Origin: Planctomycetota bacterium
GTDB lineage: Bacteria > Planctomycetota > SZUA-567 > H5-PLA8
Direction of reading: 5' to 3'
Assembly (NCBI GenBank): GCA_023150555.1
Contig: JAKLKQ010000049.1
Coordinates: 1-53,608, forward strand
Length of the DNA stretch: 53,608 nucleotides
The notes beneath the pieces are model-generated. The model saw only the letters and a list, made by a program, of their open reading frames with translations. It searched no databases and was not told the DNA's origin. Each line of letters begins with the position of its first letter. Position 1 is the stretch's first letter. This document shows, one piece after another, positions 17,102 to 25,891 of this stretch. The position numbers and the translations under genes are program-made.

Positions 17102-18211
17102 CTAGTCTTCGATCACCAGGCCGGGGCCTTCGTCCTTCTTCCCCTTCTCACCGGCGGGCGTCTTGCCCGCGGCTTCCTTGGGCGGGCCGCCGATGGGCAG
17201 TTCGCCGGTCTTCTGCTCCGGCTCCTTGGCCTTCGGCGCGTCGGGGTCTTCGACGGTCAGTTGAAGCCACTCGGTGGCCTGCTTGCGGTCGGCGGCGACG
17301 CACAGCACGCCGATGCGGAAACTCCCCGCGCGCGTGGGCGTGCCGGACAGCGTGCCGTCGCGGCTGAGGCTCAGGCCCGGGGGCAGCGCGCCCGACGGCC
17401 CGAAGGCGTACGGCGCCTGCCCGCCCGTGGCGCTGAATTTCACGCTGATCTTCTCCATCAGCTTCACGGTGCCGATGCGCGGCTCGTAGGTGATTACGGG
17501 CGTGTCGCTGCCGGCAGGGGCCAGCGGCGCCAGGTCCTGCGCGGGGATGAACATCGCGTTCTTGTCGGCGGCCTTGCCGTAGTACAGCAGCAGCTTGGGG
17601 CGCGAGGCGGCATCGCTGAACTCCTTGCTGCGGAAGCGCAGTTGCATGTCCACGCCCTTTTCGGCCATCAGCACCAGGCCGTTGTTGGTGTTGGGCTTCA
17701 TCTTCCACTGCGCGGCCAGCATCGTGACGTCGAAGAGGAAGATCCTGTTCTTCTGCCCGCCCAGCGGCCCGCTGACGCGGCTGCCGGCGGCGGCGCGCGG
17801 GTCCCAGTCGCCGCCGGGGGTCTTCCACTTGCCGGCGGCGCTGAGCATGTCCCAGCTGGCTTCGCCTTCGCTCCAGGCGCTTGCCAGCGGGTGGCAGCGG
17901 ATGAAGCTGGCCTTGTTCGCGGTGTACGAGGCGTTCCAGCAGCTGAGCTCCAGCACGGCCGAGCGGAAGTTCGGCGGCGCCTGCGTGAGGTCGAACTTCA
18001 GCAGCACGCGGTGAAACTTCCCGTCGGCGAAGCCGTACAACTGCAAGTCGTCCTTCGCGCCGCGCCCGCCGTTCTTGCCGGTCAGCGGCGGATCGATGTA
18101 GATGTCGTCGGTGGGCGTGAGCGCCAGCGGATCGTCGGCGGCCTGCGCGGTGTTCAGCGAGAGCCCGGCGAGCGCGATCACGATCGCGAGACTTCGTTCG
18201 AATTTCATCAT
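17102..18211 (-). CDS. secreted DNRLRE-like protein with putative Ig domain
   Basis: 369 residues with a signal peptide cleaved after NTAQA (about residue 24). Residues about 35-205 resemble the DNRLRE family of wall- and surface-associated modules: RVLLKFDLTQAPPN, AVLELSCWNA, WSEGEASWDML and a late LRFRSKEFSD. Residues about 240-320 form a putative Ig fold with LPPGLSLSRDGTLSGTPTRA, the usual cadherin-like/He_PIG signature. A Lys/Glu/Pro-rich tail follows. There is no catalytic motif, so an extracellular structural or binding role is inferred. CAGGAGGAATTC precedes the double ATG. It shares the He_PIG-type segment with the convergent gene at 14608. Confidence 0.72.
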   Translation of the reverse strand: MMKFERSLAIVIALAGLSLNTAQAADDPLALTPTDDIYIDPPLTGKNGGRGAKDDLQLYGFADGKFHRVLLKFDLTQAPPNFRSAVLELSCWNASYTANKASFIRCHPLASAWSEGEASWDMLSAAGKWKTPGGDWDPRAAAGSRVSGPLGGQKNRIFLFDVTMLAAQWKMKPNTNNGLVLMAEKGVDMQLRFRSKEFSDAASRPKLLLYYGKAADKNAMFIPAQDLAPLAPAGSDTPVITYEPRIGTVKLMEKISVKFSATGGQAPYAFGPSGALPPGLSLSRDGTLSGTPTRAGSFRIGVLCVAADRKQATEWLQLTVEDPDAPKAKEPEQKTGELPIGGPPKEAAGKTPAGEKGKKDEGPGLVIED

Positions 18212-18241
18212 GAATTCCTCCTGTAAATTCCCAGCGAGTTG

Positions 18242-19129
18242 CTAGACCCTACTGGGCTCGGTGAGCAATTCAATAAATTTCTGGACGGCCAGCGGCAGGC
18301 GCAGCTTGCGGCGGTGGATCACGCCGATGGGGCGAACGAGTTCCGGAATGGCCAGCGGCACGGCGACCAGGCTGCCGCGCGCGACTTCCTTCTCGACGGT
18401 GGGCTCGGGCAGGATCGTGACGCCGGCGCCGATCTCCAGCGCCTGCTTGATGGTCTCGGTGTTGTCGAATTCCATCGCCACGTTCACCTTCGCGCGGCGC
18501 GAACGCAGGGCCTTGTCGATGGCGCGGCGGATGGCCAGGTCGGGGTCGAAGGCGACGAAGGGCAGGCCGTCCAGATGGCGCGCCTCGACCTTCTTCTTGT
18601 GCGCCAGCGGGTGTCCGGGCGGGCAGACGAAGACCATCTTCTCGTCGCGCAGCGGGATCACGTTCAGCGTGCGGCTGGGGGTGGGGTAGGAGATCAGCCC
18701 CAGGTCGATGTCTTCGCTGGTTACGGCGTCGACCACGCGGTGCGGGTGCAGGTAGCTGGTGCGGATCTTGGCCTGCGGGTAGTGCGTCATGAACTGCTGG
18801 ATCACGCGGCTCATGATCGCCAGGCCGATGCTGTAGATCGCCGCGACGCGCACTTCGCCCGTCACCTGGGTGCGGTGCTGCTGGATGTCCTCGGCCAGCC
18901 GGTCGTAGCCGGCCAGCAGGTGCTGCACGCCTTCGTGGTACTGCCGGCCTTCGGGGGTCAGGGCGAAGGGCCGCTGCGCGCGGTCGATCAGGATCGCGTC
19001 GAGGTGCCCTTCCAGTTGCGCGACCGCTTGGCTGGCGGCCGACTGGCTGACGCCCATCGCGCGGGCGCCCTTCGAGAAGCTGCGGTGGCGCACGATCTCG
19101 CAGAACAGGCGCAGGGTGTCGAGGTTCAT
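18242..19129 (-). CDS. LysR-family transcriptional regulator
   Basis: 295 residues. The N-terminal winged helix-turn-helix (residues 1-60) has MNLDTLRLFCEIVRHRSFSK, then AMGVSQSAASQAVAQLE. The effector-binding domain (about 90-290) contains VAAIYSIGLAIMSRVIQQF and LPFVAFDPDLAIRRAIDKAL. Length is typical. It is divergent from gltB with 327 bases between the starts, an arrangement like gltC-gltA in Bacillus. Control of glutamate synthase is therefore a reasonable inference, but the effector is unknown. It also lies just upstream of the DNRLRE gene on the same strand with a 30-base gap and could share a transcript with it. Confidence 0.88.
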   Translation of the reverse strand: MNLDTLRLFCEIVRHRSFSKGARAMGVSQSAASQAVAQLEGHLDAILIDRAQRPFALTPEGRQYHEGVQHLLAGYDRLAEDIQQHRTQVTGEVRVAAIYSIGLAIMSRVIQQFMTHYPQAKIRTSYLHPHRVVDAVTSEDIDLGLISYPTPSRTLNVIPLRDEKMVFVCPPGHPLAHKKKVEARHLDGLPFVAFDPDLAIRRAIDKALRSRRAKVNVAMEFDNTETIKQALEIGAGVTILPEPTVEKEVARGSLVAVPLAIPELVRPIGVIHRRKLRLPLAVQKFIELLTEPSRV

Positions 19130-19254
19130 GGTCGCGAAACTCCCAGCCGAGCCTTGTGGTAAAAGTGCACGAAGAACGCCGCCTCGTTTTTAACAGTGGG
19201 CTAAGGTAGTATAAGCACAACTAATGCAAAGTATATAGCAATTTCCAGGTGAAT

Positions 19255-19260
19255 TATAAT
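19255..19260 (+). promoter_or_regulatory. candidate -10 element for gltB
   Basis: Perfect TATAAT inside an AT-rich block (19195-19280) that contrasts with the surrounding high GC. It would start a transcript near 19267 with a leader of about 190 bases before gltB. No good -35 is present 16-18 bases upstream, which suits a promoter needing an activator such as the divergent LysR protein. Confidence 0.45.
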
Positions 19261-19434
19261 AGGGAACGGGTAATATCCCTTCTGTCTATTCGGCCGTAAT
19301 CCGAAGTTGCCCATACGGGCACGCTGACTGGTAACAGACAGAAAAGCGGAACGGCGATGGGGGGAAGGCCGGACCCGAGAGGGCTCCCGGCCTGGGGCTG
19401 TATTGTCCCTTCGCGAAGAAATCGGCTGGGACAA
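19261..19434 (+). ncRNA. structured leader of gltB, candidate cis-regulatory RNA
   Basis: The leader can be drawn as several perfect stems. AGGGA/TCCCT pairs 19261-19265 with 19276-19280. An 8-bp closing helix TTCTGTCT/AGACAGAA pairs 19280-19287 with 19336-19343. It encloses TTCGG/CCGAA (19289-19293 with 19301-19305) and TGCCC/GGGCA (19308-19312 with 19317-19321), giving a three-way junction with a 14-base unpaired strand. Next is GGCCGG/CCGGCC (19367-19372 with about 19386-19391) capped by CCC-GAGA-GGG. Last is TTGTCCC/GGGACAA (19403-19409 with 19428-19434). The first two helices share base 19280, so they compete slightly. I match this to no named riboswitch. Paired by eye, not folded by program. 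Confidence 0.4.
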
Positions 19435-19456
19435 GCACGGGGAAGCGAGATAAGCG

Positions 19457-22400
19457 ATGCAACGACCGGGACATCCGCCTGCGCGAGGCCTCTACGATGG
19501 CCGCAACGAGCACGACGCCTGCGGCGTGGGCATGATCGTCGATCTGAAGGGCCGCAAGGACCACCAGCTGGTCCGCGACACCCTGCAGATCCTGGCCAAC
19601 CTCGACCACCGCGGCGCTTGCGGCTGCGAAGCCAACACCGGCGACGGCGCGGGCATCCTGATCCAGGTCCCCGACGCCTTCCTGCGCCGCGTCGCCAAGG
19701 CCGAAGCCATGATCGAACTCCCGCCCGCCGGCCAGTACGGCGTGGGCCTGGTCTTTTTGCCGCGCGACGAGAAGGAAGCCGTCGAGTGCCGCAAGACGGT
19801 CGAACGCATCGCCGCCGACGACGGCCTGAAGGTCCTGGGCTGGCGCAAAGTCCCGACGCGCAACGAAGGTCTGGGCGACTCGGCGAAGGAAGTCGAGCCG
19901 CGCATGGAGCACCTCTTTGTGGCGGGGCAGAAGCCCTTCGCCGACGAGGACGCCTTCGAGCGCCGCCTCTTCCTGGTCCGCAAGTGCGCCGAGCACGCCG
20001 TGCGCGGCAGCGACCTGCCGCAGAAGGGCTGGTTCTACGTCTGCAGTCTCTCGTGCCGAACGCTGGTCTACAAGGGCATGCTCACCAGCCCGCAGCTGGC
20101 GGAGTACTTCCCGGACCTCGACGCGAAGGACCTGGCCTCGGCGCTGGCGCTGACGCATTCGCGTTTCAGCACCAACACCTTCCCGTCGTGGGATCTGGCG
20201 CATCCGTTCCGCTACCTCGCGCACAACGGCGAGATCAACACGCTGCGCGGCAACATCAACTGGATGAAGGCCCGCGAGAGCCTCTTCGAGTGCACCCACT
20301 TCACGAAGGACGAGATGGCGCGGCTGCTGCCGGTGATCCTCGACGGCGGCAGCGACAGCGCGATGCTGGACAACGCGCTCGAGATGCTCGTGGTCGGCGG
20401 CCGCAGCCTCGCCCACGCGGTGATGATGCTGATCCCCGAGGCCTGGTCCAAGCACGAGGCGATGGATCCGGCACGAAAGGCCTTCTACGAGTTCCACGCG
20501 TGCCTGATGGAGCCGTGGGACGGCCCGGCCAGCGTCGCCTTCACCGACGGCAAGGTCGCCGGCGCGGTGCTGGACCGCAACGGCCTGCGCCCCAGCCGCT
20601 ACTACGTCACGCACGACGACCGCATCGTGATGGCCAGCGAAGTCGGCGTGCTCGACATTGCCCCCGAGAATGTGAAGCTGAAGGGCCGCCTGCAGCCCGG
20701 GCGCATGTTCCTGGTGGACCTCAAGCAGGGCCGCATCGTCGCCGACGAGGAGATCAAGAAGGAACTCGCCGCCGCGCAGCCCTACGCGAAGTGGCTGGAC
20801 AAGAATCTCGTGGAACTCGAAGACCTGCCGGCTGCCGCCGAGCCGACTGCGCCGGACGACGATACGCTGCGCCGCCGCCTGCATGCCTTCGGGTACACCG
20901 CCGAGGACGTCAAGATCCTGATCCAGCCGATGGCGCTCAACGGCGAAGAGGCCCTGGGCAGCATGGGCAATGACGCCGCGCTGGCGGTGCTCAGCGAGCG
21001 CCCGCAGCTCCTCTACAACTACTTCAAGCAGCTCTTCGCGCAGGTCACCAATCCGCCGCTGGACGCGATCCGCGAGGAACTCGTCACCGACATCCAGACC
21101 TGGATGGGGCCGGAAGGCAACTTGCTGGCGCCGGCGCCTAAGAGCTGCCGCAAGATCAAGCTGCCATCGCCGGTGCTCGACAACGCCGGCCTGGCCAAGC
21201 TCAAGAAGGTGAAGATCGACGGACTGCGCCCCTCCACGCTGCCGATCCTCTTCGAGGTCCCCGCGCGCACCGCCGACGCGAACGCCGCCCAGGCCGCCGC
21301 GGGCAGGAACCTCGAGGCCGCGATGTTGCAGCTCTTCGAGCGCGCCGAGCAGGCCGTCGGCAAGGGCGCCGGCTTCCTGATCCTCAGCGACCGAGGCGCC
21401 GACGAACGCTACGCGCCGATCCCCGCGCTCCTGGCCGTCAGCGGCCTGCACCACCACCTGGTCCGCCGCGGCCTGCGCACGCGCGTGGGGCTGGTGCTGG
21501 AAAGCGGCGAGCCGCGTGAAGTGCATCACTTCGCCTGCCTGTTGGGCTACGGCGCCGACGCGGTCAACCCGTACCTGGCGTTCGAGGCCATCGGCGAGCG
21601 CCTGCGCAGCGGCGCGCTGCCGCAGGATCTGGAACTCGAGGCCGCCGTCTACCGCTACATCAAGGCCGCGAACAAGGGCGTGGTGAAGGTGATGTCCAAG
21701 ATGGGCATCAGCACGATCCAGAGCTACCGCGGCGCGCAGATCTTCGAGGCCGTGGGCCTGAACACCGAAGTGGTGGACCGCTATTTCACGAAGACGGCTT
21801 CGCGCGTCGAGGGCGTCGGCGTGGGGCAGATCGCGGCCGAGCAGGTCGCGCGGCACCGCCGCGCCTGGCCCGAACGCACCGCGCCGTCGGCCACGCTGGA
21901 TCCGGGCGGCCAGTACCAGTGGCGCCGCGGCGGCGAGAACCACCTCTTCAACCCGGCGACCGTGCACAAGCTCCAGCACGCCGTGCGCACCGGCAGCTAC
22001 AAGCTCTTCAAGGAGTACACCCGCGCGATCGACGACCAGGCGCGCAACCTCTGCACGCTGCGCGGCCTCTTCGCGCTCACGGCCAACCGCCCGCCGGTGC
22101 CGATCGAGGAAGTCGAGCCCGCGGCGTCGATCGTCAAGCGCTTCGCCACCGGCGCGATGTCCTACGGCAGCATCAGCAAGGAGGCGCACGAGAACCTCGC
22201 CATTGCCATGAACCGCCTGGGCGGCATGTCGAACACGGGCGAGGGCGGGGAGGACGAGGACCGCTTCACGCCCGACGCCAACGGCGACAACCGCTGCAGC
22301 GCGATCAAGCAGGTCGCCAGCGGGCGCTTCGGCGTCACCAGCCGCTACCTAGTCAGCGCGCGCGAGCTGCAGATCAAGATGGCTCAGGGCGCCAAGCCCG

Positions 22401-24040
22401 GCGAAGGCGGACAGCTGCCGGCGCACAAGGTCTACCCGTGGATCGCGAAGACGCGCCACGCCACGCCGTACGTGGGCCTGATCTCGCCGCCGCCGCACCA
22501 CGACATCTACTCGATCGAGGACCTCGCGCAGCTGATCTTCGACCTCAAGAACGCTAACCCGCGCGCGCGCGTCAGCGTCAAGCTCGTCGCGGAAGTCGGC
22601 GTCGGCACCGTCGCGGCGGGCGTCTGCAAGGCGCACGCGGACATGGTGCTGATCAGCGGCCACGACGGCGGCACGGGCGCCTCGCCCCTGACCAGCATCA
22701 AGCACGCCGGCGTTCCGTGGGAGTTGGGCCTGGCCGAGACCCACCAGGTGCTCGTCACCAACGGCCTGCGCGACCGCATCGCCGTGCAGTGCGACGGGCA
22801 GCTCAAGACCGGCCGCGACGTCGTCATTGCCGCGCTGCTGGGCGCCGAGGAGTTCGGCTTCGCGACCACCGCGCTGGTCGCCAGCGGCTGCATCATGATG
22901 CGCGTCTGCCACCTCGACACCTGCCCCGTCGGCGTCGCGACGCAGAACCCCGAGCTGCGCAAGAAGTTCAGCGGCAAGCCCGAGGACGTCGTCAACTTCA
23001 TGCTCTTCATCGCCGAAGAAGTGCGCGAGCACCTCGCGGCGCTGGGCTTCCGCAGCCTCCAGGAGGCCGTCGGCCAGGTCGAATGCGTCAAGACGCAGGA
23101 AGCGATTGCGCATTGGAAGGCGCGCGGCCTGGACTTCACGAAGATCCTGGCCAAGCCCGAACCCTGGCGCAGCGGCACCGCGCCCTACAAGGTCAGCGCG
23201 CAGGACCACGGCATCGACGCCGTGCTTGACCAGGAACTGCTGAAGGCCTGCGCGCCGGCGCTGGAGCGCGGCGAGAAGGTGCGCCTGGAGCGCGCGATCC
23301 GAAATACCGACCGCACCACCGGTACCATCCTCGGCAGCGAGATCACCCGGCGCCATCCGGAAGGCCTGAAGGACGGCACCGTCCGCATTGCCTTCACGGG
23401 CTCGGCGGGGCAGAGCTTCGGGGCGTTCCTGCCGAAGGGCGTGGCGCTTAGCCTGGAAGGCGACAGCAACGACTTCCTGGGCAAGGGCCTCTGCGGCGGG
23501 CGCCTGTCCGTCTTCCCGCCGAAGGGTTCCAGCTTCGCGGCGGAAGAGAGTGTCATCGTCGGCAACGTCGTCGGCTACGGCGCGACCAGCGGCAGCATCT
23601 TCATCCGCGGCATCGCGGGCGAACGCTTCTGCGTGCGCAACAGCGGCGCGAACGCCGTCGTCGAAGGCGTGGGCGACCACGGCTGCGAGTACATGACCGG
23701 CGGGCGTGTGGTCGTGCTGGGCAAGACCGGGCGCAACTTTGCGGCGGGCATGAGCGGCGGGATCGCGTACGTGCTGGACGAGCACGGCCGCTTCGCGCGC
23801 CACTGCAACACCGAGATGGTGGACCTGGAGCCCGTGCAGGACGCCGAGGAAGCCGCCGCGTTGCGGAAGCTGGTCGAGCAGCACCACAAGGAGACCGGCA
23901 GCCTTGTCGCCAAGCGGGCGCTCGAACACTGGGATGCCGCGCTGCGCAGCTTCGTGAAGGTGATGCCGCGCGACTACAAGCGCGCGCTCGAGCAGCTCAA
24001 GACCGAGCAGCCGCAGCCCCAGGAAGCCGTCGCCGACTAA
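19457..24040 (+). CDS. gltB: glutamate synthase large subunit
   Basis: 1527 residues, full length for GltB. The N-terminal class II glutaminase domain carries its nucleophile in NEHDACGVGMIV (Cys about 23), implying removal of a short propeptide. It is followed by the central domain (about 460-760), the FMN-binding synthase domain (about 830-1230) with KPGEGGQLPAHKVYPWIA, SPPPHHDIYSIEDLAQLIFD and ISGHDGGTGASPLTS, and the 3Fe-4S cluster motif MRVCHLDTCPVGVATQNP. The C-terminal beta-helix domain (about 1270-1480) completes it. It makes two glutamates from glutamine and 2-oxoglutarate with the GltD partner, in the cytoplasm. It is divergent from a LysR regulator and has an unusually structured leader. 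Confidence 0.97.
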   Translation: MQRPGHPPARGLYDGRNEHDACGVGMIVDLKGRKDHQLVRDTLQILANLDHRGACGCEANTGDGAGILIQVPDAFLRRVAKAEAMIELPPAGQYGVGLVFLPRDEKEAVECRKTVERIAADDGLKVLGWRKVPTRNEGLGDSAKEVEPRMEHLFVAGQKPFADEDAFERRLFLVRKCAEHAVRGSDLPQKGWFYVCSLSCRTLVYKGMLTSPQLAEYFPDLDAKDLASALALTHSRFSTNTFPSWDLAHPFRYLAHNGEINTLRGNINWMKARESLFECTHFTKDEMARLLPVILDGGSDSAMLDNALEMLVVGGRSLAHAVMMLIPEAWSKHEAMDPARKAFYEFHACLMEPWDGPASVAFTDGKVAGAVLDRNGLRPSRYYVTHDDRIVMASEVGVLDIAPENVKLKGRLQPGRMFLVDLKQGRIVADEEIKKELAAAQPYAKWLDKNLVELEDLPAAAEPTAPDDDTLRRRLHAFGYTAEDVKILIQPMALNGEEALGSMGNDAALAVLSERPQLLYNYFKQLFAQVTNPPLDAIREELVTDIQTWMGPEGNLLAPAPKSCRKIKLPSPVLDNAGLAKLKKVKIDGLRPSTLPILFEVPARTADANAAQAAAGRNLEAAMLQLFERAEQAVGKGAGFLILSDRGADERYAPIPALLAVSGLHHHLVRRGLRTRVGLVLESGEPREVHHFACLLGYGADAVNPYLAFEAIGERLRSGALPQDLELEAAVYRYIKAANKGVVKVMSKMGISTIQSYRGAQIFEAVGLNTEVVDRYFTKTASRVEGVGVGQIAAEQVARHRRAWPERTAPSATLDPGGQYQWRRGGENHLFNPATVHKLQHAVRTGSYKLFKEYTRAIDDQARNLCTLRGLFALTANRPPVPIEEVEPAASIVKRFATGAMSYGSISKEAHENLAIAMNRLGGMSNTGEGGEDEDRFTPDANGDNRCSAIKQVASGRFGVTSRYLVSARELQIKMAQGAKPGEGGQLPAHKVYPWIAKTRHATPYVGLISPPPHHDIYSIEDLAQLIFDLKNANPRARVSVKLVAEVGVGTVAAGVCKAHADMVLISGHDGGTGASPLTSIKHAGVPWELGLAETHQVLVTNGLRDRIAVQCDGQLKTGRDVVIAALLGAEEFGFATTALVASGCIMMRVCHLDTCPVGVATQNPELRKKFSGKPEDVVNFMLFIAEEVREHLAALGFRSLQEAVGQVECVKTQEAIAHWKARGLDFTKILAKPEPWRSGTAPYKVSAQDHGIDAVLDQELLKACAPALERGEKVRLERAIRNTDRTTGTILGSEITRRHPEGLKDGTVRIAFTGSAGQSFGAFLPKGVALSLEGDSNDFLGKGLCGGRLSVFPPKGSSFAAEESVIVGNVVGYGATSGSIFIRGIAGERFCVRNSGANAVVEGVGDHGCEYMTGGRVVVLGKTGRNFAAGMSGGIAYVLDEHGRFARHCNTEMVDLEPVQDAEEAAALRKLVEQHHKETGSLVAKRALEHWDAALRSFVKVMPRDYKRALEQLKTEQPQPQEAVAD

Positions 24041-24077
24041 GAACGCGCTCGAACTGCTTTACTAAAGGATACGACCG

Positions 24078-25520
24078 ATGGGCAAGCCGACGGGATTCAT
24101 GGAGATCACGCAACGCGAGCTGCCAGCGCGGCGTCCGGTGGACGAGCGCATCAAGGACTGGAACGAGGTCTACCTCCCGTTCCCCGAGACGACCTTGAAG
24201 CGCCAAGCCTCGCGCTGCATGGACTGCGGCGTGCCATTCTGCCACAACGGCTGCCCGCTCGGCAACCTGATCCCTGACTGGAACGACCTCGTCTACCGCG
24301 ACCGTTGGAAGGAAGCCATCGAGCGCCTGCACGCGACGAACAACTTCCCCGAGTTCACCGGGCGCCTATGCCCCGCGCCCTGCGAAGCCAGCTGCGTGCT
24401 GGGCATCAACCAGCCCGCCGTCACCATCAAGCAGATCGAGCTGACCATCATCGAACGCGCCTGGCAGGAAGGCTGGATCAAGCCGCAGCCGGCGACGAAG
24501 CCCACCGGCAAGAAGGTTGTCGTGATCGGCAGCGGTCCCGCGGGACTCGCCGCCGCGCAGCAGCTTGCGCGCGCCGGCCATGCCGTGACGCTGTACGAAA
24601 AGTCCGACCGCATCGGCGGCCTGCTGCGCTACGGCATCCCCGAATTCAAGATGGAGAAGAAGTATATCGACCGCCGCATGGCGCAGATGGAAGCCGAAGG
24701 CGTGCGCTTCGTAACCGGCGCCGACGTCGGCGGCAACGTCTCCGTCGAGGAGCTGCGTTCCAAGTTCGACGCGCTCTGTCTCGCCGGCGGCGCGGGCCAG
24801 CCCCGCGATCTGAAAGTCCCCGGCCGCGAGCTGGAAGGCACGTACTTCGCCGTCCCGTTCCTGATGCAGGCCAACCGCCGCGCGCTGGGCGATGCCGTGG
24901 AGAACGGCGTCACCGCCGAAGGCAAGCACGTCGTCATCCTCGGCGGCGGCGACACCGGCGCCGACTGCCTGGGCACCTCCGTGCGCCAGGGCGCCGCGTC
25001 GGTGAAGCAGTTCGAACTGCTGCCGTGCCCGCCGCAGGACCGCGCCGGCGACAACCCCTGGCCCGAATGGCCGCGCATCTGGCGCAGCAGCTCGGCGCAC
25101 GAGGAATGCGAGGCGCGCGACTACAACATCGAGACCACGCACCTGAGTGGCGAGAACGGCAAAGTCACGCACCTGCACGCGCGGCGCCTGGACTGGGTCA
25201 AGGACGAGCAGGGGCGCTTCAAGCCCGTCCCCGTCGAAGGCAGCGCGTTCACCGTGCAGGCCGACCTGGTGCTGCTGGCAATGGGCTTCCTCGGCCCCCA
25301 GCGCGGCGGGCTGCTCGAGAGACTCGGTGTGGAACTCGATCCGCGCGGCAACGTTAAGGCCGACGGGAACAAGATGACCAGCGTGCCCGGCGTCTTTACC
25401 GCCGGCGACATGACCCGCGGCCAGTCGCTGATCGTCTGGGCCATCGCCGAAGGCCGCGCCGCCGCGAAGGGCATCGACGCGTACCTGATGGGTTCGTCGG
25501 ACCTGCCCTCGCCGCTGTAA
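24078..25520 (+). CDS. gltD: glutamate synthase small subunit
   Basis: 480 residues. The N-terminal cluster region has CMDCGVPFCHNGCPLGN and CPAPCEASCVLG, binding two 4Fe-4S clusters. The FAD-binding Rossmann motif is VIGSGPAGLAAAQQLARAGH (about 151-170), and the NAD(P)H-binding motif is VILGGGDTGADCLG (about 291-304). GltD feeds electrons from NADPH to GltB. It starts 37 bases after gltB behind AAAGGA and is followed by a strong intrinsic terminator, so gltB-gltD forms a complete two-gene operon. Confidence 0.96.
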   Translation: MGKPTGFMEITQRELPARRPVDERIKDWNEVYLPFPETTLKRQASRCMDCGVPFCHNGCPLGNLIPDWNDLVYRDRWKEAIERLHATNNFPEFTGRLCPAPCEASCVLGINQPAVTIKQIELTIIERAWQEGWIKPQPATKPTGKKVVVIGSGPAGLAAAQQLARAGHAVTLYEKSDRIGGLLRYGIPEFKMEKKYIDRRMAQMEAEGVRFVTGADVGGNVSVEELRSKFDALCLAGGAGQPRDLKVPGRELEGTYFAVPFLMQANRRALGDAVENGVTAEGKHVVILGGGDTGADCLGTSVRQGAASVKQFELLPCPPQDRAGDNPWPEWPRIWRSSSAHEECEARDYNIETTHLSGENGKVTHLHARRLDWVKDEQGRFKPVPVEGSAFTVQADLVLLAMGFLGPQRGGLLERLGVELDPRGNVKADGNKMTSVPGVFTAGDMTRGQSLIVWAIAEGRAAAKGIDAYLMGSSDLPSPL

Positions 25521-25572
25521 GCGCAAGCGCGTGGGACAAACATACGCAAAAGGTATTGGGGTGGAAGGAGAG

Positions 25573-25604
25573 CGGGATCCCTTTTCAGGGATCCCGTTTT
25601 CCTT
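25573..25604 (+). terminator. intrinsic terminator of gltBD
   Basis: Perfect 9-bp stem CGGGATCCC/GGGATCCCG with a 6-base loop (TTTTCA), followed by TTTTCCTT. It lies 52 bases after the gltD stop. Confidence 0.85.
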
Positions 25605-25891
25605 GGCGCGGATCATCGAAGCGCCGCGCGAGAGCTTTCGCCAAATCTTTCCGCGCCGCTCTATATAAAGGAGGCGGCCTTCGTTCACGTAAGTCCTTAG
25701 TGCACGTTGCGGCGATAATGTCATAAACCCTATTTGCACGTCGTGCGAGTTTTCATGTAAGTCCTTATTCCGCGACGCGGAATTGTGGGTGCACCTTGTT
25801 GGAATTGAGATTGAAAAGATACAAATCAATATTTTAAGGCGGCAGGGCTTCTGTCCGGCGTGCAATTCGTTCGGCGCGTTATTTTTTTAGG
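25605..25891. other. AT-richer spacer with a 16-bp direct repeat and TTGCACG dyad
   Basis: Non-coding gap between the convergent gltBD operon and the sensor cluster. It contains two copies of TTCAYGTAAGTCCTTA at 25684-25699 and 25752-25767, identical except for one C/T, 68 bases apart start to start. Between them lies TTGCACGTCGTGCGA (25734-25748), a near-perfect dyad. Both are downstream of all flanking genes, so they cannot act as ordinary promoters for those genes. A small unannotated RNA, a fossil mobile element or a termination/processing site remain possible. I see no open frame. Confidence 0.5.

Noticed and set aside
19286..22189. 967-residue antisense frame across gltB
   Set aside because: It is a shadow frame from high-GC codon bias, rich in Val/Arg/His/Gln runs, with no ribosome site or family match.
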